A DNA stretch of 64,000 nucleotides from Nostocoides sp. (GTDB lineage Bacteria; Actinomycetota; Actinomycetes; Actinomycetales; Dermatophilaceae), in contig JADJEA010000001.1 in the NCBI GenBank assembly GCA_016702415.1, forward strand, positions 229,001 to 293,000, written 5' to 3'. How positions within the stretch are numbered: position 1 is the stretch's first letter; every line of letters starts with the position of its first letter. Positions 52,042 to 60,829 of this stretch are shown here, one piece after another. The position numbers were made by a program, and so were the translations under genes. The notes below the pieces were generated by a model, which was not told the origin of the DNA, ran no database searches, and saw only the letters and a program-made list of their open reading frames with translations.

Positions 52042-53955
52042 TCAGAGGTAGGCCCGTTGGGCCTTCTTGCTCTCGACATGGTCGGCGTATGCCGCGCGCG
52101 TCGACTCCAGCTCGCAGACCTGGGCCACCGGGACATCCCACCAGGCGCTCCCCGGCGGGTTGGGGCCGAGGGGGTCGGTCTCGACATACAACACCGTGAC
52201 CCCGGTGGCGTCCGCCGTCTCGGCGAAGTTCCGGCGGAAATCGGCGATTCCGTTGCAGCGCAGGACATTTGCCCCCCACGATGCGGCATTCGCCGCCAGG
52301 TCGAAGGGGACATAGGCGCCGTCGAGCCGCCCGGTCGCCGCATTGCGCATCCGGTAGCTGGTGCCGAAACGCTGCGAGCCGCGGGATTCGGAGAGCGCAC
52401 CGATCGAGGCAAACCCGTGGTTCTGGAGCAGGACGAAGGTCAGGTCCAGTCCCTCCGCGGCCGCCGTCGCAATCTCCATCGGCAGCATCTGGTAGGTGCC
52501 GTCCCCGACGATTCCGACGATGCGCCGGCCGGGGCCGATCGCCAACCGGATCCCGATCGCCGCAGGGATCTCATAACCCATGCACGAGTAGGCGTATTCG
52601 ACGTGGTACTGCTCGGGAGTCGTTGCGCGCCAGAGGCATTGGAGGTCGCCCGGCATCGATCCGGCCGCATTGACGAGGACGTCGTCGGCCGCCATGAGCT
52701 CGTTCAGGGCCCCGAAGACCTCGGTCTGGGCGGGCAGGGGTCCGTGGTCGGCGTGATAGCACGCGTCGGTCTGACGCTGCCACTGCGCGTCCAGGTCGAC
52801 GACCTCCTGCCGGTATGCCGCGTCCACCTCCCACCCGGACAGCGCCTCCGTCAGGGCCGTCAGCGCCTCCCGGGCGTCCGCGACGACCATGGTCGCGCCG
52901 TGCTTGAGTGCATCGAAACCGAGGGTGTTGATGTTGACGAAGCGCACGCCGGGGTCGGCGAAGATCGTGTGCGAAGCCGTGGTGAAGTCGGAGTAGCGGG
53001 TGCCGATGCCGATGACGACGTCCGCGGTGCGGGCCAGCGCATTGGCCGACGCCGCTCCCGTGGAGCCCACCCCGCCGACCGCGCCGGGGTGATTCCAGTT
53101 GATCGCTCCCTTCCCGGCATGTGTGTCCGCCACCGGGATCCCCGTCGCGGTGGCGAAGGCGCGCAGGTGCGGGGAGGCCTCGGCATACACGACACCGCCA
53201 CCGGCGACGACGAGGGGCCGCCGAGCGGAGCGGATGATCTCGACGGCGCGGGCGAGGGCGGCCGGCTCCGGGACCGGCCGGCCCACGTGCCAGACGCGAC
53301 GCCGGAACAGGGCCGCCGGCCAGTCGAAGGCCTCGGCCTGGACATCCTGCGGCAGCGCGATCGTCACCGCCCCGGTGTCGGCGGGATCGGTCAGGACCCG
53401 CATGGCGTTCATGAGGGAGGGGATCAGTTGCTCCGGGCGGGTGATCCGGTCGAAGAAGCGGGAGACCGGACGGAAGCAGTCGGTGACCGCCGTGTCCAGG
53501 GTCTGGGGGGATTCCAATTGCTGGAGAACGGGATCGGGCACCCGGGTGGCGAACTGGTCGGAGGGCAGGAGCAGGACCGGAATGCGATTGGTCGTCGCCA
53601 GGGCGGCGCCGGTGATCATATTGGTCGCCCCGGGGCCGATCGACGTCGTCACCGCCATCACCTGGAGGCGGTTCTGGGTCCGGGCGTATGCCGTGGCCGC
53701 GTGCACGCCGCTCTGCTCGTTGCGGATCAGGTGGTAGGGCAGGTGCCCCGTCGCGAGCGGGTCCGCGGCCCCGGACTCCTCGAAGGCAATCTGGTCCTGC
53801 AGGAGCGCCTGCCCGATGCCGCACACGTTGCCGTGGCCGAAGATGCCGAACATCCCGGTCACCAGGCGGCGCTCGACGCCGTCGCGCTCGGAATACTGCT
53901 GCCCCAGGAAGCGCACGATCGCCTGGGCCGTGGTCAGCCTGATGGTCTCGGTCAT
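52042..53955 (-). CDS. iolD: 3D-trihydroxycyclohexane-1,2-dione hydrolase
   Basis: A 637-residue thiamine diphosphate enzyme that opens the ring of THcHDO to 5-deoxyglucuronate, the third inositol step. It has the ThDP-family layout: an N-terminal pyrimidine-binding domain with GIFGHGNVCGIGQAL and the Glu region NEQSGVHAATAYAR, a central domain, and a C-terminal domain with GDGTYQMLPMEIATA through LQNHG (the GDG-N motif). ATG 53955 is preceded by GGAGG. An operator palindrome lies 24 bases upstream. Confidence 0.93.
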   Translation of the reverse strand: MTETIRLTTAQAIVRFLGQQYSERDGVERRLVTGMFGIFGHGNVCGIGQALLQDQIAFEESGAADPLATGHLPYHLIRNEQSGVHAATAYARTQNRLQVMAVTTSIGPGATNMITGAALATTNRIPVLLLPSDQFATRVPDPVLQQLESPQTLDTAVTDCFRPVSRFFDRITRPEQLIPSLMNAMRVLTDPADTGAVTIALPQDVQAEAFDWPAALFRRRVWHVGRPVPEPAALARAVEIIRSARRPLVVAGGGVVYAEASPHLRAFATATGIPVADTHAGKGAINWNHPGAVGGVGSTGAASANALARTADVVIGIGTRYSDFTTASHTIFADPGVRFVNINTLGFDALKHGATMVVADAREALTALTEALSGWEVDAAYRQEVVDLDAQWQRQTDACYHADHGPLPAQTEVFGALNELMAADDVLVNAAGSMPGDLQCLWRATTPEQYHVEYAYSCMGYEIPAAIGIRLAIGPGRRIVGIVGDGTYQMLPMEIATAAAEGLDLTFVLLQNHGFASIGALSESRGSQRFGTSYRMRNAATGRLDGAYVPFDLAANAASWGANVLRCNGIADFRRNFAETADATGVTVLYVETDPLGPNPPGSAWWDVPVAQVCELESTRAAYADHVESKKAQRAYL

Positions 53956-53978
53956 CGTCGCGGGCCTCCGTTGACAGA

Positions 53979-53990
53979 ATGTCAGAACAT
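53979..53990. promoter_or_regulatory. candidate IolR-type operator before iolD
   Basis: ATGTCAGAACAT is one of the 12-bp palindromes shared by the inositol promoters. It lies 24 bases upstream of the iolD start, positioned to block the iolD-iolG transcript. Confidence 0.7.
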
Positions 53991-54060
53991 TTAGGAGTGT
54001 AGCGGCTCGTCTCCCGTCGGTGGAAGCCGGACCCGGCCGCCGGCCGAGGCCGGCGTGCGT

Positions 54061-54105
54061 GGGGTCAGCGTGTTCGGGGTCAGCGTGTTCGGGGTCAGCG
54101 TTCGT
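54061..54105. repeat. 15-bp tandem repeat at the end of the gntR gene
   Basis: Two exact copies of GGGGTCAGCGTGTTC (54061-54090) are followed by a partial third that overlaps the gntR stop codon. The duplication lies outside the protein. Confidence 0.85.
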
Positions 54106-54832
54106 GGACGGTGACGTCGAAGGCGTATTGGTCGCAGCGATAGCAGTGGTCGCCGAACTCGACGGCGCCGCCGTCACCGTCGTAGGCGCGGCGACTCATC
54201 GTCAACAGGGGATCGCCGGCGACGAGGGCGAGCAGCTTGCGCTCGGCCGCGGTCGGCCGGCGGGCCCCGATGGTCTGATGAGCGATGACGGGCCGGCTCC
54301 CCCGGGCGCGGAGCGCGGCATACAGCGATCCGGAGGTGACCTCCTCGGTGGTGAGGTCGGCGAACTGCGGGGGCAGCCAGTTGTGCATGAGCGCCGTCGG
54401 GGTCTCCCCGGCGAAGCGCAGCCGCTCCAGGAAGACGAGCGGGGTGGCCTCGGGCAGGCCCAGGCATTCGGCCGCGCGTGGGTCGACGATCTCGCGCTCG
54501 AAGCGGCGCAGCACGGTCAGCGGGCGCTGGCCGCGGCGGACCATGTCGTCATAGAGGCTGGTCAGCTCGTCCCGGCGGTGGATGACCTGGCTGGCGACTC
54601 GCGTCCCCACTCCACGACGGCGGACCAGGAGACCGCGGGCGACGAGATCGGCGATGGCCCGGCGCACGGTCGGGCGCGAGAGGTCGAGGCGGTCGGCGAG
54701 AGCCAGCTCGTTCTCGAACGGGTCGCCGGGTCCCAGGCGGCCGCTCTCGATCGCCGCGGTGAGCTGCTCGGCCAGTTGGTGATAGAGCGGCACCGGGCTA
54801 CTGCGGTCGATGACCACCGGGATTGGGTTCAC
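54095..54832 (-). CDS. GntR family regulator (HutC/UTRA type), probable inositol repressor
   Basis: A 245-residue GntR regulator with an N-terminal winged helix (PLYHQLAEQLTAAIESGRLGPGDPFENELALADRLDLSRPTVRRAI) and a C-terminal UTRA ligand domain (CLGLPEATPLVFLERLRFAGETP; GDPLLTMSRRAYD). It is divergent from iolC; the shared promoter contains two palindromes that recur before other iol genes, so it is the best candidate for the inositol-responsive repressor. Family members usually respond to a sugar or sugar phosphate. The ligand is inferred, not shown. Confidence 0.88.
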   Translation of the reverse strand: MNPIPVVIDRSSPVPLYHQLAEQLTAAIESGRLGPGDPFENELALADRLDLSRPTVRRAIADLVARGLLVRRRGVGTRVASQVIHRRDELTSLYDDMVRRGQRPLTVLRRFEREIVDPRAAECLGLPEATPLVFLERLRFAGETPTALMHNWLPPQFADLTTEEVTSGSLYAALRARGSRPVIAHQTIGARRPTAAERKLLALVAGDPLLTMSRRAYDGDGGAVEFGDHCYRCDQYAFDVTVHER

Positions 54833-54844
54833 AAACCGGAGTTT

Positions 54845-54888
54845 ATGTCACTTAAGCCTGACATCCGGTGATTCATATGTCCTGACAT
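54845..54888. promoter_or_regulatory. two candidate operators in the gntR-iolC promoter
   Basis: ATGTCCTGACAT (54877-54888) is a perfect 12-bp palindrome, and ATGTCA/TGACAT half-sites flank eight bases at 54845-54864. TTGACA at 54892-54897 may be the iolC -35 element, placing the palindrome just upstream. They fit autoregulation of gntR plus control of iolC. Confidence 0.75.
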
Positions 54889-54965
54889 TATTTGACAAAG
54901 GCGCGAGCGTGCGCGAATCTGGAGCGGTCGTCCGTTCCGGGTGCGACGTCGGTCAGGGAGGTTCG

Positions 54966-56042
54966 ATGCCGGGCTCCGAGGACGACACCAGACCCACCGG
55001 GTCGTTCACCCCGCACGCATCCCTTCCCGCGAGCGAGTCCATCGCCCCGGGCCACTCGCCGCGCGCGCACGACGTCATCGCGATCGGCCGGGTTGGGGTC
55101 GATCTCTATCCGCAGCAGTCGGGCCTGGGTCTGGAGGACGTCGAGACGTTCCGGAAGTTCCTGGGCGGGAGCGCGGGGAATGTCGCGGTGGCCGCCGCGA
55201 GGTACGGCCATTCCAGCGCGCTGATCTCCCGGACCGGGGACGATCCGTTCGGGCGTTATGTCACGCGCTCCCTCGCCGAACTCGGGGTCGACACCCAGTT
55301 CGTCGGCACCGACCCGGACCTTCCGACGCCGGTGACCTTCTGCGAGCTCTTTCCCCCCGACGATTTCCCGCTGTATTTCTATCGCTCACCCACGGCCCCG
55401 GACCTGCGCGTCGGCCCCGGTGAGATCCCGCCGGTCGCGGTTGCGCAGTGCCGGCTCTTCTGGGCCACCCTGACCGGGCTGTCGGCGGAGCCGAGCCGCA
55501 CGGCGCACGAGACGGCCTGGGGGTTGCGGCGGGCGCGGGGGGCGGCGTGGGGGGCGGCGGATCGGCATACGGTCATCGATCTGGACTATCGACCGATGTT
55601 CTGGCGGACCGAGGCCGAGGCGACCCGGGCGGCGGAGGTCGCTCTGGCGGCGAGCACGGTCGCGATCGGCAATCGTGAGGAGTGCCGGGTGGCGGTCGGG
55701 GAGTCCGACCCCGAACGGGCCGGGGCCGCGCTGCTGGAGCGGGGGATCGAGCTGGCGATCGTCAAGCAAGGCCCGCGGGGGGTGCTCGCGATGACCCGGG
55801 ACGACCGCGTCGAGGTGCCGCCGACGCCCGTCGCCGTCGTCAACGGTCTCGGGGCCGGCGATGCCTTCGGCGGGGCCATCTGCCACGGGCTGCTGTCCGG
55901 ATGGTCGCTCGCCGAGACGGTGAGCTTCGCCGGTGCCGCGGGTGCGCTGGTCGCCCAGCATCTCGATTGCGCGACCGCGATGCCGGACGAGGCCGCGGTG
56001 CGCGCGCTCATCCGCGCGGTCCATGGCCGACGAGACGCCTGA
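54966..56042 (+). CDS. iolC: 5-dehydro-2-deoxygluconokinase
   Basis: A 358-residue PfkB-family kinase that phosphorylates 5-dehydro-2-deoxygluconate, the fifth inositol step. It shows AIGRVGVDLYPQQSG, FLGGSAGNVAVAAARYG, and the catalytic loop NGLGAGDAFGGAI with its Asp base. In some actinobacteria IolC is fused to a DUF2090/aldolase domain; here it is the short form, so the aldolase must come from elsewhere. GGGAGG lies five bases before ATG 54966. It starts the iolC-iolB-iolA operon. Confidence 0.92.
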   Translation: MPGSEDDTRPTGSFTPHASLPASESIAPGHSPRAHDVIAIGRVGVDLYPQQSGLGLEDVETFRKFLGGSAGNVAVAAARYGHSSALISRTGDDPFGRYVTRSLAELGVDTQFVGTDPDLPTPVTFCELFPPDDFPLYFYRSPTAPDLRVGPGEIPPVAVAQCRLFWATLTGLSAEPSRTAHETAWGLRRARGAAWGAADRHTVIDLDYRPMFWRTEAEATRAAEVALAASTVAIGNREECRVAVGESDPERAGAALLERGIELAIVKQGPRGVLAMTRDDRVEVPPTPVAVVNGLGAGDAFGGAICHGLLSGWSLAETVSFAGAAGALVAQHLDCATAMPDEAAVRALIRAVHGRRDA

Positions 56043-56092
56043 TCCCTTTCCCTGCCCACACATACCGCCAGTTCCACCCAAGGAGATCCCCC

Positions 56093-56838
56093 GTGACCGA
56101 GGCTCGACCCACCGGCCTGGGGCTGGACAACCACGCATTCGTCCGGCCGCTGCACTCCACCCCTGAGGGGGCGTATGCCGTGGCCATCACCCCAACGGCC
56201 GCCTCGCCGGTGCGGGGATGGCGGCATACGACCCTGAGGGTCGCGTGGCTCGAACCGGGCGCGGCCGTCGAGGAGGACCTCGGGGATGAGGAGGTCGTGG
56301 GGGGCCGGCCACGCGGCATACGAGACCGAAGCCCTTCCGGCACATCGGTGTCGAGGAGGTGCCCGTCGAATTGCGCGGGGCGGGGATCGCCGCGCGCGAG
56401 GTCCGGGGCTTCGGCCTGCCCGGCGTCCTCGACGCGGACTCGGTCCTCGTTTGCGAGGTGCTGACGCCGGCGGGCAACTGGAGTTCCTGGCCGCCGCACA
56501 AGCACGACACCGAACGGCCGGGGCTGGAGACGCAGTTGGAGGAGATCTACTACTTCGAGACCCGATCCACCGACCCGCGAGGCACCGATCCCGTTGGCTA
56601 CCAACGGGTTTATGGCACGGCCGAGCGTCCCGCCGACATCCTCGCGGAGGTGCGCACCGGAGACGTCGTGCTCGTCCCGCACGGCTGGCACGGCCCGGCG
56701 GTGGCCGCTCCCGATGCCGACCTCTACTACCTCAACGTCATGGCCGGCCCCGGACCCGAACGGGCCTGGCTCATCTGCGACGACCCCGCGCATGCGTGGG
56801 TGCGGGAGACCTGGGTGGCGCCGAAGGCCGTGTGCTAG
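56093..56838 (+). pseudogene. iolB: 5-deoxy-glucuronate isomerase gene with internal deletion and frameshift
   Basis: The N-terminal 68 or so residues (MTEARPTGLGLDNHAFVRPLHS to EEDLGDEEVV, from GTG 56093 with AAGGAG upstream) and the C-terminal 165 (KPFRHIGVEEVPVELRGAG to WVAPKAVC) are both clearly IolB, but they lie in different frames joined at about 56295-56330. The middle part of the cupin expected between GDEEVV and VPVELRGAG (roughly 50-60 residues in full-length IolB by recall) is absent. The C-terminal half keeps cupin-like PPHKHD and LEEIYYFE. A deletion of non-multiple-of-three length is the simplest explanation; if real, the isomerase step is lost. Confidence 0.78.
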
Positions 56839-56839
56839 T

Positions 56840-56851
56840 TTGTCCTAACAA
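56840..56851. promoter_or_regulatory. variant inositol operator before iolA
   Basis: TTGTCCTAACAA sits inside GTTTGTCCTAACAAAC (56838-56853). It starts at the iolB stop and 28 bases before iolA, suggesting iolA has its own regulated promoter. Confidence 0.55.
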
Positions 56852-56878
56852 ACTCTCGCCGACGGAAGTGTCCTCGCC

Positions 56879-58379
56879 ATGGCCCCGATTCGCATCACCC
56901 ACCTCATCGACGGCGTGCCGTGGACCGGCACCGCCGAGCGCACGAGCCCGGTCTACAACCCGGCGACCGGCGTGCAGACCGGCGTTCTCGACCTCGCGTC
57001 GGCCGGCCTCGTCGATGAGGTCGTCCGCGGTGCCAAGCGGGCGTGGTCGAGCCAGTGGCAGAGCGCGTCCCTGGCCAAGCGCACCCAGGTCCTCTTCGCC
57101 TTCCGCGAACTGCTCAACGCGCGCAAGGAGGAGATCGCCGCGATCATCACGGCCGAGCACGGCAAGGTCCTCTCCGACGCCCTCGGCGAGGTGACCCGGG
57201 GTCTGGAGGTCGCGGAGTTCGCGTGCGGCATACCGCATCTGCTCAAGGGTGGGTTCTCGGAGAATGTCTCGACCAAGGTCGACGTCTATTCGATCCGGCA
57301 GTCCCTCGGCGTCGTCGCGGTCATCAGCCCGTTCAACTTCCCGGCGATGGTGCCGCTGTGGTTCGTCCCGATCGCCATCGCCTGTGGCAATGCGGTCGTC
57401 ATCAAGCCGTCCGAGAAGGACCCCAGCGCGGTCAATGCCGTTGCGGCACTGTGGAAGGAGGCCGGGTTGCCCGACGGCGTGCTCAACGTCGTCCATGGCG
57501 ACAAGGAGGCGGTCGACGCCCTCTTGACCCACCCCGACATCAAGGCGGTGTCCTTCGTCGGATCGACGCCGATCGCGAAATACGTCTATGAGACCGGCAC
57601 CGCGCACGGCAAGCGGGTCCAGGCCCTCGGCGGCGCGAAGAACCACATGCTCGTGCTGCCCGATGCCGACCTCGACCTGGCCGCCGACGCCGCCGTCAAT
57701 GCCGGATTCGGGTCCGCAGGAGAGCGCTGTATGGCGATTTCCGCCCTCCTGGCGGTCGAGCCGATTGCCGACGACCTGATCGAGAAGATCAAGGACCGCA
57801 TGGGCAAGCTCGTCACCGGCGACGGAACGCGAGGGGGCCGACATGGGCCCGCTGGTCACCCGGGAGCATCGCGACAAGGTCGCGTCCTATCTCGACATCG
57901 AGGAGGGCAGCGAGGCGACCGTCCTCGTCGACGGCCGCGGCGGCGATGTGGACGCCGACGGCGACGGCTTCTTCCTCTCCCCGTCGCTGATCGACAATGT
58001 CAAGCCGGGGACCCGGGCCTATGACGACGAGATCTTCGGGCCGGTCCTGTCGGTGGTCCGGGTCGCCTCTTATGACGAGGGCCTCACGCTCATCAACGCC
58101 AACCCGTATGGCAATGGCACGGCCATTTTCACCAACGACGGCGGGGCGGCCCGGCGCTTCCAGAACGAGGTCGAGGTCGGGATGGTCGGGATCAACGTCC
58201 CGATCCCGGTGCCCATGGCCTACTTCTCCTTCGGCGGTTGGAAGGCCTCGCTCTTCGGCGACAGCCACGCCCACGGCCTGGAGGGAGTGCACTTCTTCAC
58301 CCGCGGCAAGGTGGTCACCTCGCGCTGGCTCGACCCGAGTCATGGCGGCCTCAACCTGGGGTTCCCGCAGAACGTGTGA
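56879..58379 (+). pseudogene. iolA: methylmalonate-semialdehyde dehydrogenase gene, frameshifted
   Basis: The N-terminal two-thirds (MAPIRITHLIDGVPWTG to VTGDGTR) is a CoA-acylating aldehyde dehydrogenase, with SPFNFPAMVPLWFVP, GSTPIAKYVYETG and the nucleophile Cys284 in SAGERCMAIS. The rest (EGADMGPLVTREHRDK through GLNLGFPQNV) is in another frame, joining at about 57824-57830, where one base is extra or two are missing beside ACGCGAGGGGG. The enzyme finishes inositol degradation by making acetyl-CoA or propionyl-CoA. As read, the protein ends prematurely. An error in the G-rich run or true loss are both possible. Confidence 0.8.
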
Positions 58380-58386
58380 GGCCGGT

Positions 58387-58416
58387 CGGTCCACGCGCCA
58401 TCCGGCGCGTGGACCG
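58387..58416. terminator. 13-bp perfect hairpin between iolA and the transaldolase gene
   Basis: CGGTCCACGCGCC (58387-58399) pairs exactly with 58404-58416 around a four-base ATCC loop. It lies between two convergent genes and can end both transcripts. Confidence 0.88.
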
Positions 58417-58430
58417 ATCCTCGCCCCCGG

Positions 58431-59549
58431 TCAGGGAGCCGGGAGGAGGATGTCGCGGACGAACTGGTCGAGCTCTTCGTCGGCCGCGAGGAACTGGCGC
58501 AAGGTCTTGCGCGTGGCGCCGAAGGCAATGAACTCGGCGGGCGTCATCCCGTCAGGGGCATAGGCCCGGCGGAAGTCCTCGATCTGCTCGAGCGCGGCGA
58601 GGATCTTCGGGTCGACCGGGCGGTCGAGGCGTGACTCGGGGACATGGCCCGACTCCTGGAACCGCTGCTGCCAGCTGAACGGCGGGGAGAGCACGACGTC
58701 GCCACCGATGAGCTCGGTCCACTGGAGATCGTTGCGATAGGCGGCGGCGAGCATCCGGGCGCGCAGACCACGGGACTGGAACTCGGCATACGCGCGCTTG
58801 AACGCGGCGACGCCCGCCCACTCGAGGTGAGCCGGGTCGATGTCGACTGCATCGCGCTTGACGACATCCTTGATCCAGTCGTCGAGACGCCCGACCATGA
58901 GCGTGACCACCGGGCCCATGGTCGAGATGTCCAACCCCTCGCTTTCCCGGCGACGCAGGCCGCGCTCGATCGCCTCGCCGGAGGCGATTGCCTGGGGCAC
59001 CGAGAACGACACCGTCACATTGACATTGACGCCGCGATAGGTCGCCTCCTCGATCGCGACCAGGCCCGTCTCGATGGCGGGAATCTTGACGATGACATTG
59101 GGTGCGAGGCTGGCAAAGTGCGTCGCCTGGTCCGCGAGCGCGGCCGGGTCGCGCCACAGCCGCGGATCGGTCTGCATCGACAGCCGGCCGTTGCGGCCGT
59201 GAAAGCGCTCGAAGGCCGGGAGGAGCAATGTCGCGGCCTCGGTCGAGACCTCCTCCACGATGCGCCAGCCGATCTCCGACTCACCCGCCGTCGGCAGGTC
59301 GGCCGCCAATTCGCGCACTCGGCCGCTCCACCGGGGCAGATCCGCCCGGATGGCCGCGAGCGCGATCACCGGATTGCACGTGGCGCCGATCGCCCCCCAG
59401 CCGATCGCCGTCCCGAGTTCGCGCGGGTCGGCGCTGTCGTTCCACAGAGCGGTCGGGGTGGTCCGGGTCATCGTCAGCAATGGCGATCCCGGATCGGCTG
59501 CGCTCCGGTCGGGGCCGTGCGAGTCGGGCTTGGTGGACGGGTCGGTCAT
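58431..59549 (-). CDS. transaldolase family protein, regulated with the inositol genes
   Basis: A 372-residue class I aldolase-fold protein. ATCNPVIALAAI corresponds to the transaldolase TxNP motif, NVIVKIPAIETG to the Schiff-base Lys segment, and GVNVNVTVSFSVPQA to the following strand. The C-terminal half (FKRAYAEFQSRGLRARMLAAAYRNDLQWTELIGGDVVLSPP) matches transaldolases too. AAGGAG lies six bases before the ATG. An inositol operator 19 bases upstream indicates coregulation. Because no iolJ is visible and iolC is short, it may cleave 5-dehydro-2-deoxygluconate 6-phosphate. That role is a hypothesis; a pentose-phosphate side role is an alternative. Confidence 0.8.
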   Translation of the reverse strand: MTDPSTKPDSHGPDRSAADPGSPLLTMTRTTPTALWNDSADPRELGTAIGWGAIGATCNPVIALAAIRADLPRWSGRVRELAADLPTAGESEIGWRIVEEVSTEAATLLLPAFERFHGRNGRLSMQTDPRLWRDPAALADQATHFASLAPNVIVKIPAIETGLVAIEEATYRGVNVNVTVSFSVPQAIASGEAIERGLRRRESEGLDISTMGPVVTLMVGRLDDWIKDVVKRDAVDIDPAHLEWAGVAAFKRAYAEFQSRGLRARMLAAAYRNDLQWTELIGGDVVLSPPFSWQQRFQESGHVPESRLDRPVDPKILAALEQIEDFRRAYAPDGMTPAEFIAFGATRKTLRQFLAADEELDQFVRDILLPAP

Positions 59550-59567
59550 TGCGGTCTCCTTGGTCTA

Positions 59568-59579
59568 ATGTCAGGACAT
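59568..59579. promoter_or_regulatory. candidate inositol operator before the transaldolase gene
   Basis: ATGTCAGGACAT is the reverse-orientation twin of the iolC palindrome. It lies 19 bases from the start codon at 59549. Confidence 0.7.
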
Positions 59580-59638
59580 TTAGACTACCGCACATTGTGC
59601 CTTGGCTGAGTGCCTGTCGCCACGCGACCCTCGCCCGG

Positions 59639-60568
59639 TCAGGCCTTGCAGCCAATCGGGCCGCCGTGGAAGGCGACCATCTCCGGCCAGACATCGGGGA
59701 CGCGGAGGCGGGTGAGGATGGGAGCGCCGGACAGTTCGGAATAGGCGCGGTGGAGATTCCCGACGAGGCGCTCGGTCTCCTGCCACCCGGCATACGGATT
59801 GTCCTTGTGCCGCATCGCGGTTTCCAGCGGAGTCAGGCCCTCCGCTCGACCCTCGGCGGCGATTCGGGCGACGAACTCGACATACGCCGTCAGGTCGTCC
59901 AGCAGCCGCCCCACATCGTCGCCCCGCACCACCGGGCCATGACCGGGGACGAGGGCCTGCGGGTCATATGACCGGATTATCTCCAGGGCCTTGGGGAAGC
60001 CCGAGAGCGAGCCCTCCAGGAGGAACGGCTGGCCGCCGGCGAAGCACAGGTCGCCGGCGAAGAGCGTCCGCTGCTCGGGGAGCCAGACGACGACGTCGTT
60101 CGAGGTGTGGGCGGGCCCGACGTAGCGCAACTCCACCGGGGACTCATCCAGGTGCAGGGTCATCCGGTCGGTGAAGGTGAAGTCCGGGGGACGCAGTTCG
60201 AGGTCGCCATAGTCCGGGGTGGTGATGACCTTGGTCGCCTCGAGCCCCGCCGCCAGGACCTCGTCCCGACACAGGACGTGGCCGACGACCGGCGTCCCGT
60301 CGGGTGCTTGGTAGTTGCCATAGGTGTGATCGGGATGGTGATGGGTGTTGACCAAGGCCATGGGCGGCCGGGTGGAGTGACGGCGGACCTCGTCCATGAA
60401 CTGCGCCGTGCGGCGGGCGGTCGAGGAGGTGTCGACCAGGACACTGCGGCCGGAGGTGCCCACGACGAAGCCGCAGTTGTTGACCATCCAGCTGCCGTCG
60501 GGCTGGATGAACGCAAAGACGCCGTCGACGACCTCCTCGACATAGGTCTCCCGCTCTGCCCAGCTCAT
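59639..60568 (-). CDS. MBL-fold metallo-hydrolase
   Basis: A 309-residue metallo-beta-lactamase-fold enzyme with the zinc motif NTHHHPDHTYG, the later His (VGPAHTSND), the bridging Asp in FAGDLCFAGG and the final His in VPGHGPVV. It is most like SoxH/quinoprotein-relay or cyclase-like MBL proteins, and the substrate cannot be told. AAGGAG is six bases before ATG 60568. It lies between the inositol genes and the sugar ABC operon, divergent from the latter, and has no copy of the inositol palindrome. Confidence 0.85.
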   Translation of the reverse strand: MSWAERETYVEEVVDGVFAFIQPDGSWMVNNCGFVVGTSGRSVLVDTSSTARRTAQFMDEVRRHSTRPPMALVNTHHHPDHTYGNYQAPDGTPVVGHVLCRDEVLAAGLEATKVITTPDYGDLELRPPDFTFTDRMTLHLDESPVELRYVGPAHTSNDVVVWLPEQRTLFAGDLCFAGGQPFLLEGSLSGFPKALEIIRSYDPQALVPGHGPVVRGDDVGRLLDDLTAYVEFVARIAAEGRAEGLTPLETAMRHKDNPYAGWQETERLVGNLHRAYSELSGAPILTRLRVPDVWPEMVAFHGGPIGCKA

Positions 60569-60682
60569 GGCGATCTCCTTCGGACGATGAGTGTCGTTCT
60601 CGCGGTGGCGATATCGCCACCGGCGGTGGCCGTATGCCGTGAGTCAAGCACCGCGGGGGGAGGGTGCGGCATACCGACAGCT

Positions 60683-60706
60683 ATGGGTGCGTCTTATGGC
60701 ACCCAT
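60683..60706. promoter_or_regulatory. candidate operator before the sugar ABC operon
   Basis: ATGGGTGC (60683-60690) and GCACCCAT (60699-60706) form a perfect inverted repeat around eight bases, in the 261-base gap between the divergent MBL and binding-protein genes. It differs from the inositol palindrome, so another regulator is expected. Two copies of GTATGCCG/CGGCATAC also lie in this gap. Confidence 0.5.
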
Positions 60707-60829
60707 CGTCAAACGGCTCTTCCACCTCCCTCCGTGGGCGTGCTCTCCTTCTGCGTGACCCACCCGGTCCCCCGACCCGGTCGCCCGACCATCCGGTCCC
60801 CGACCCGACACTCTCGATGAGGAGTTGCC

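Noticed and set aside
52571..53824. A 417-codon minus-strand frame overlapping iolD
   Set aside because: It is another frame of iolD; the iolD frame carries all ThDP-family motifs.
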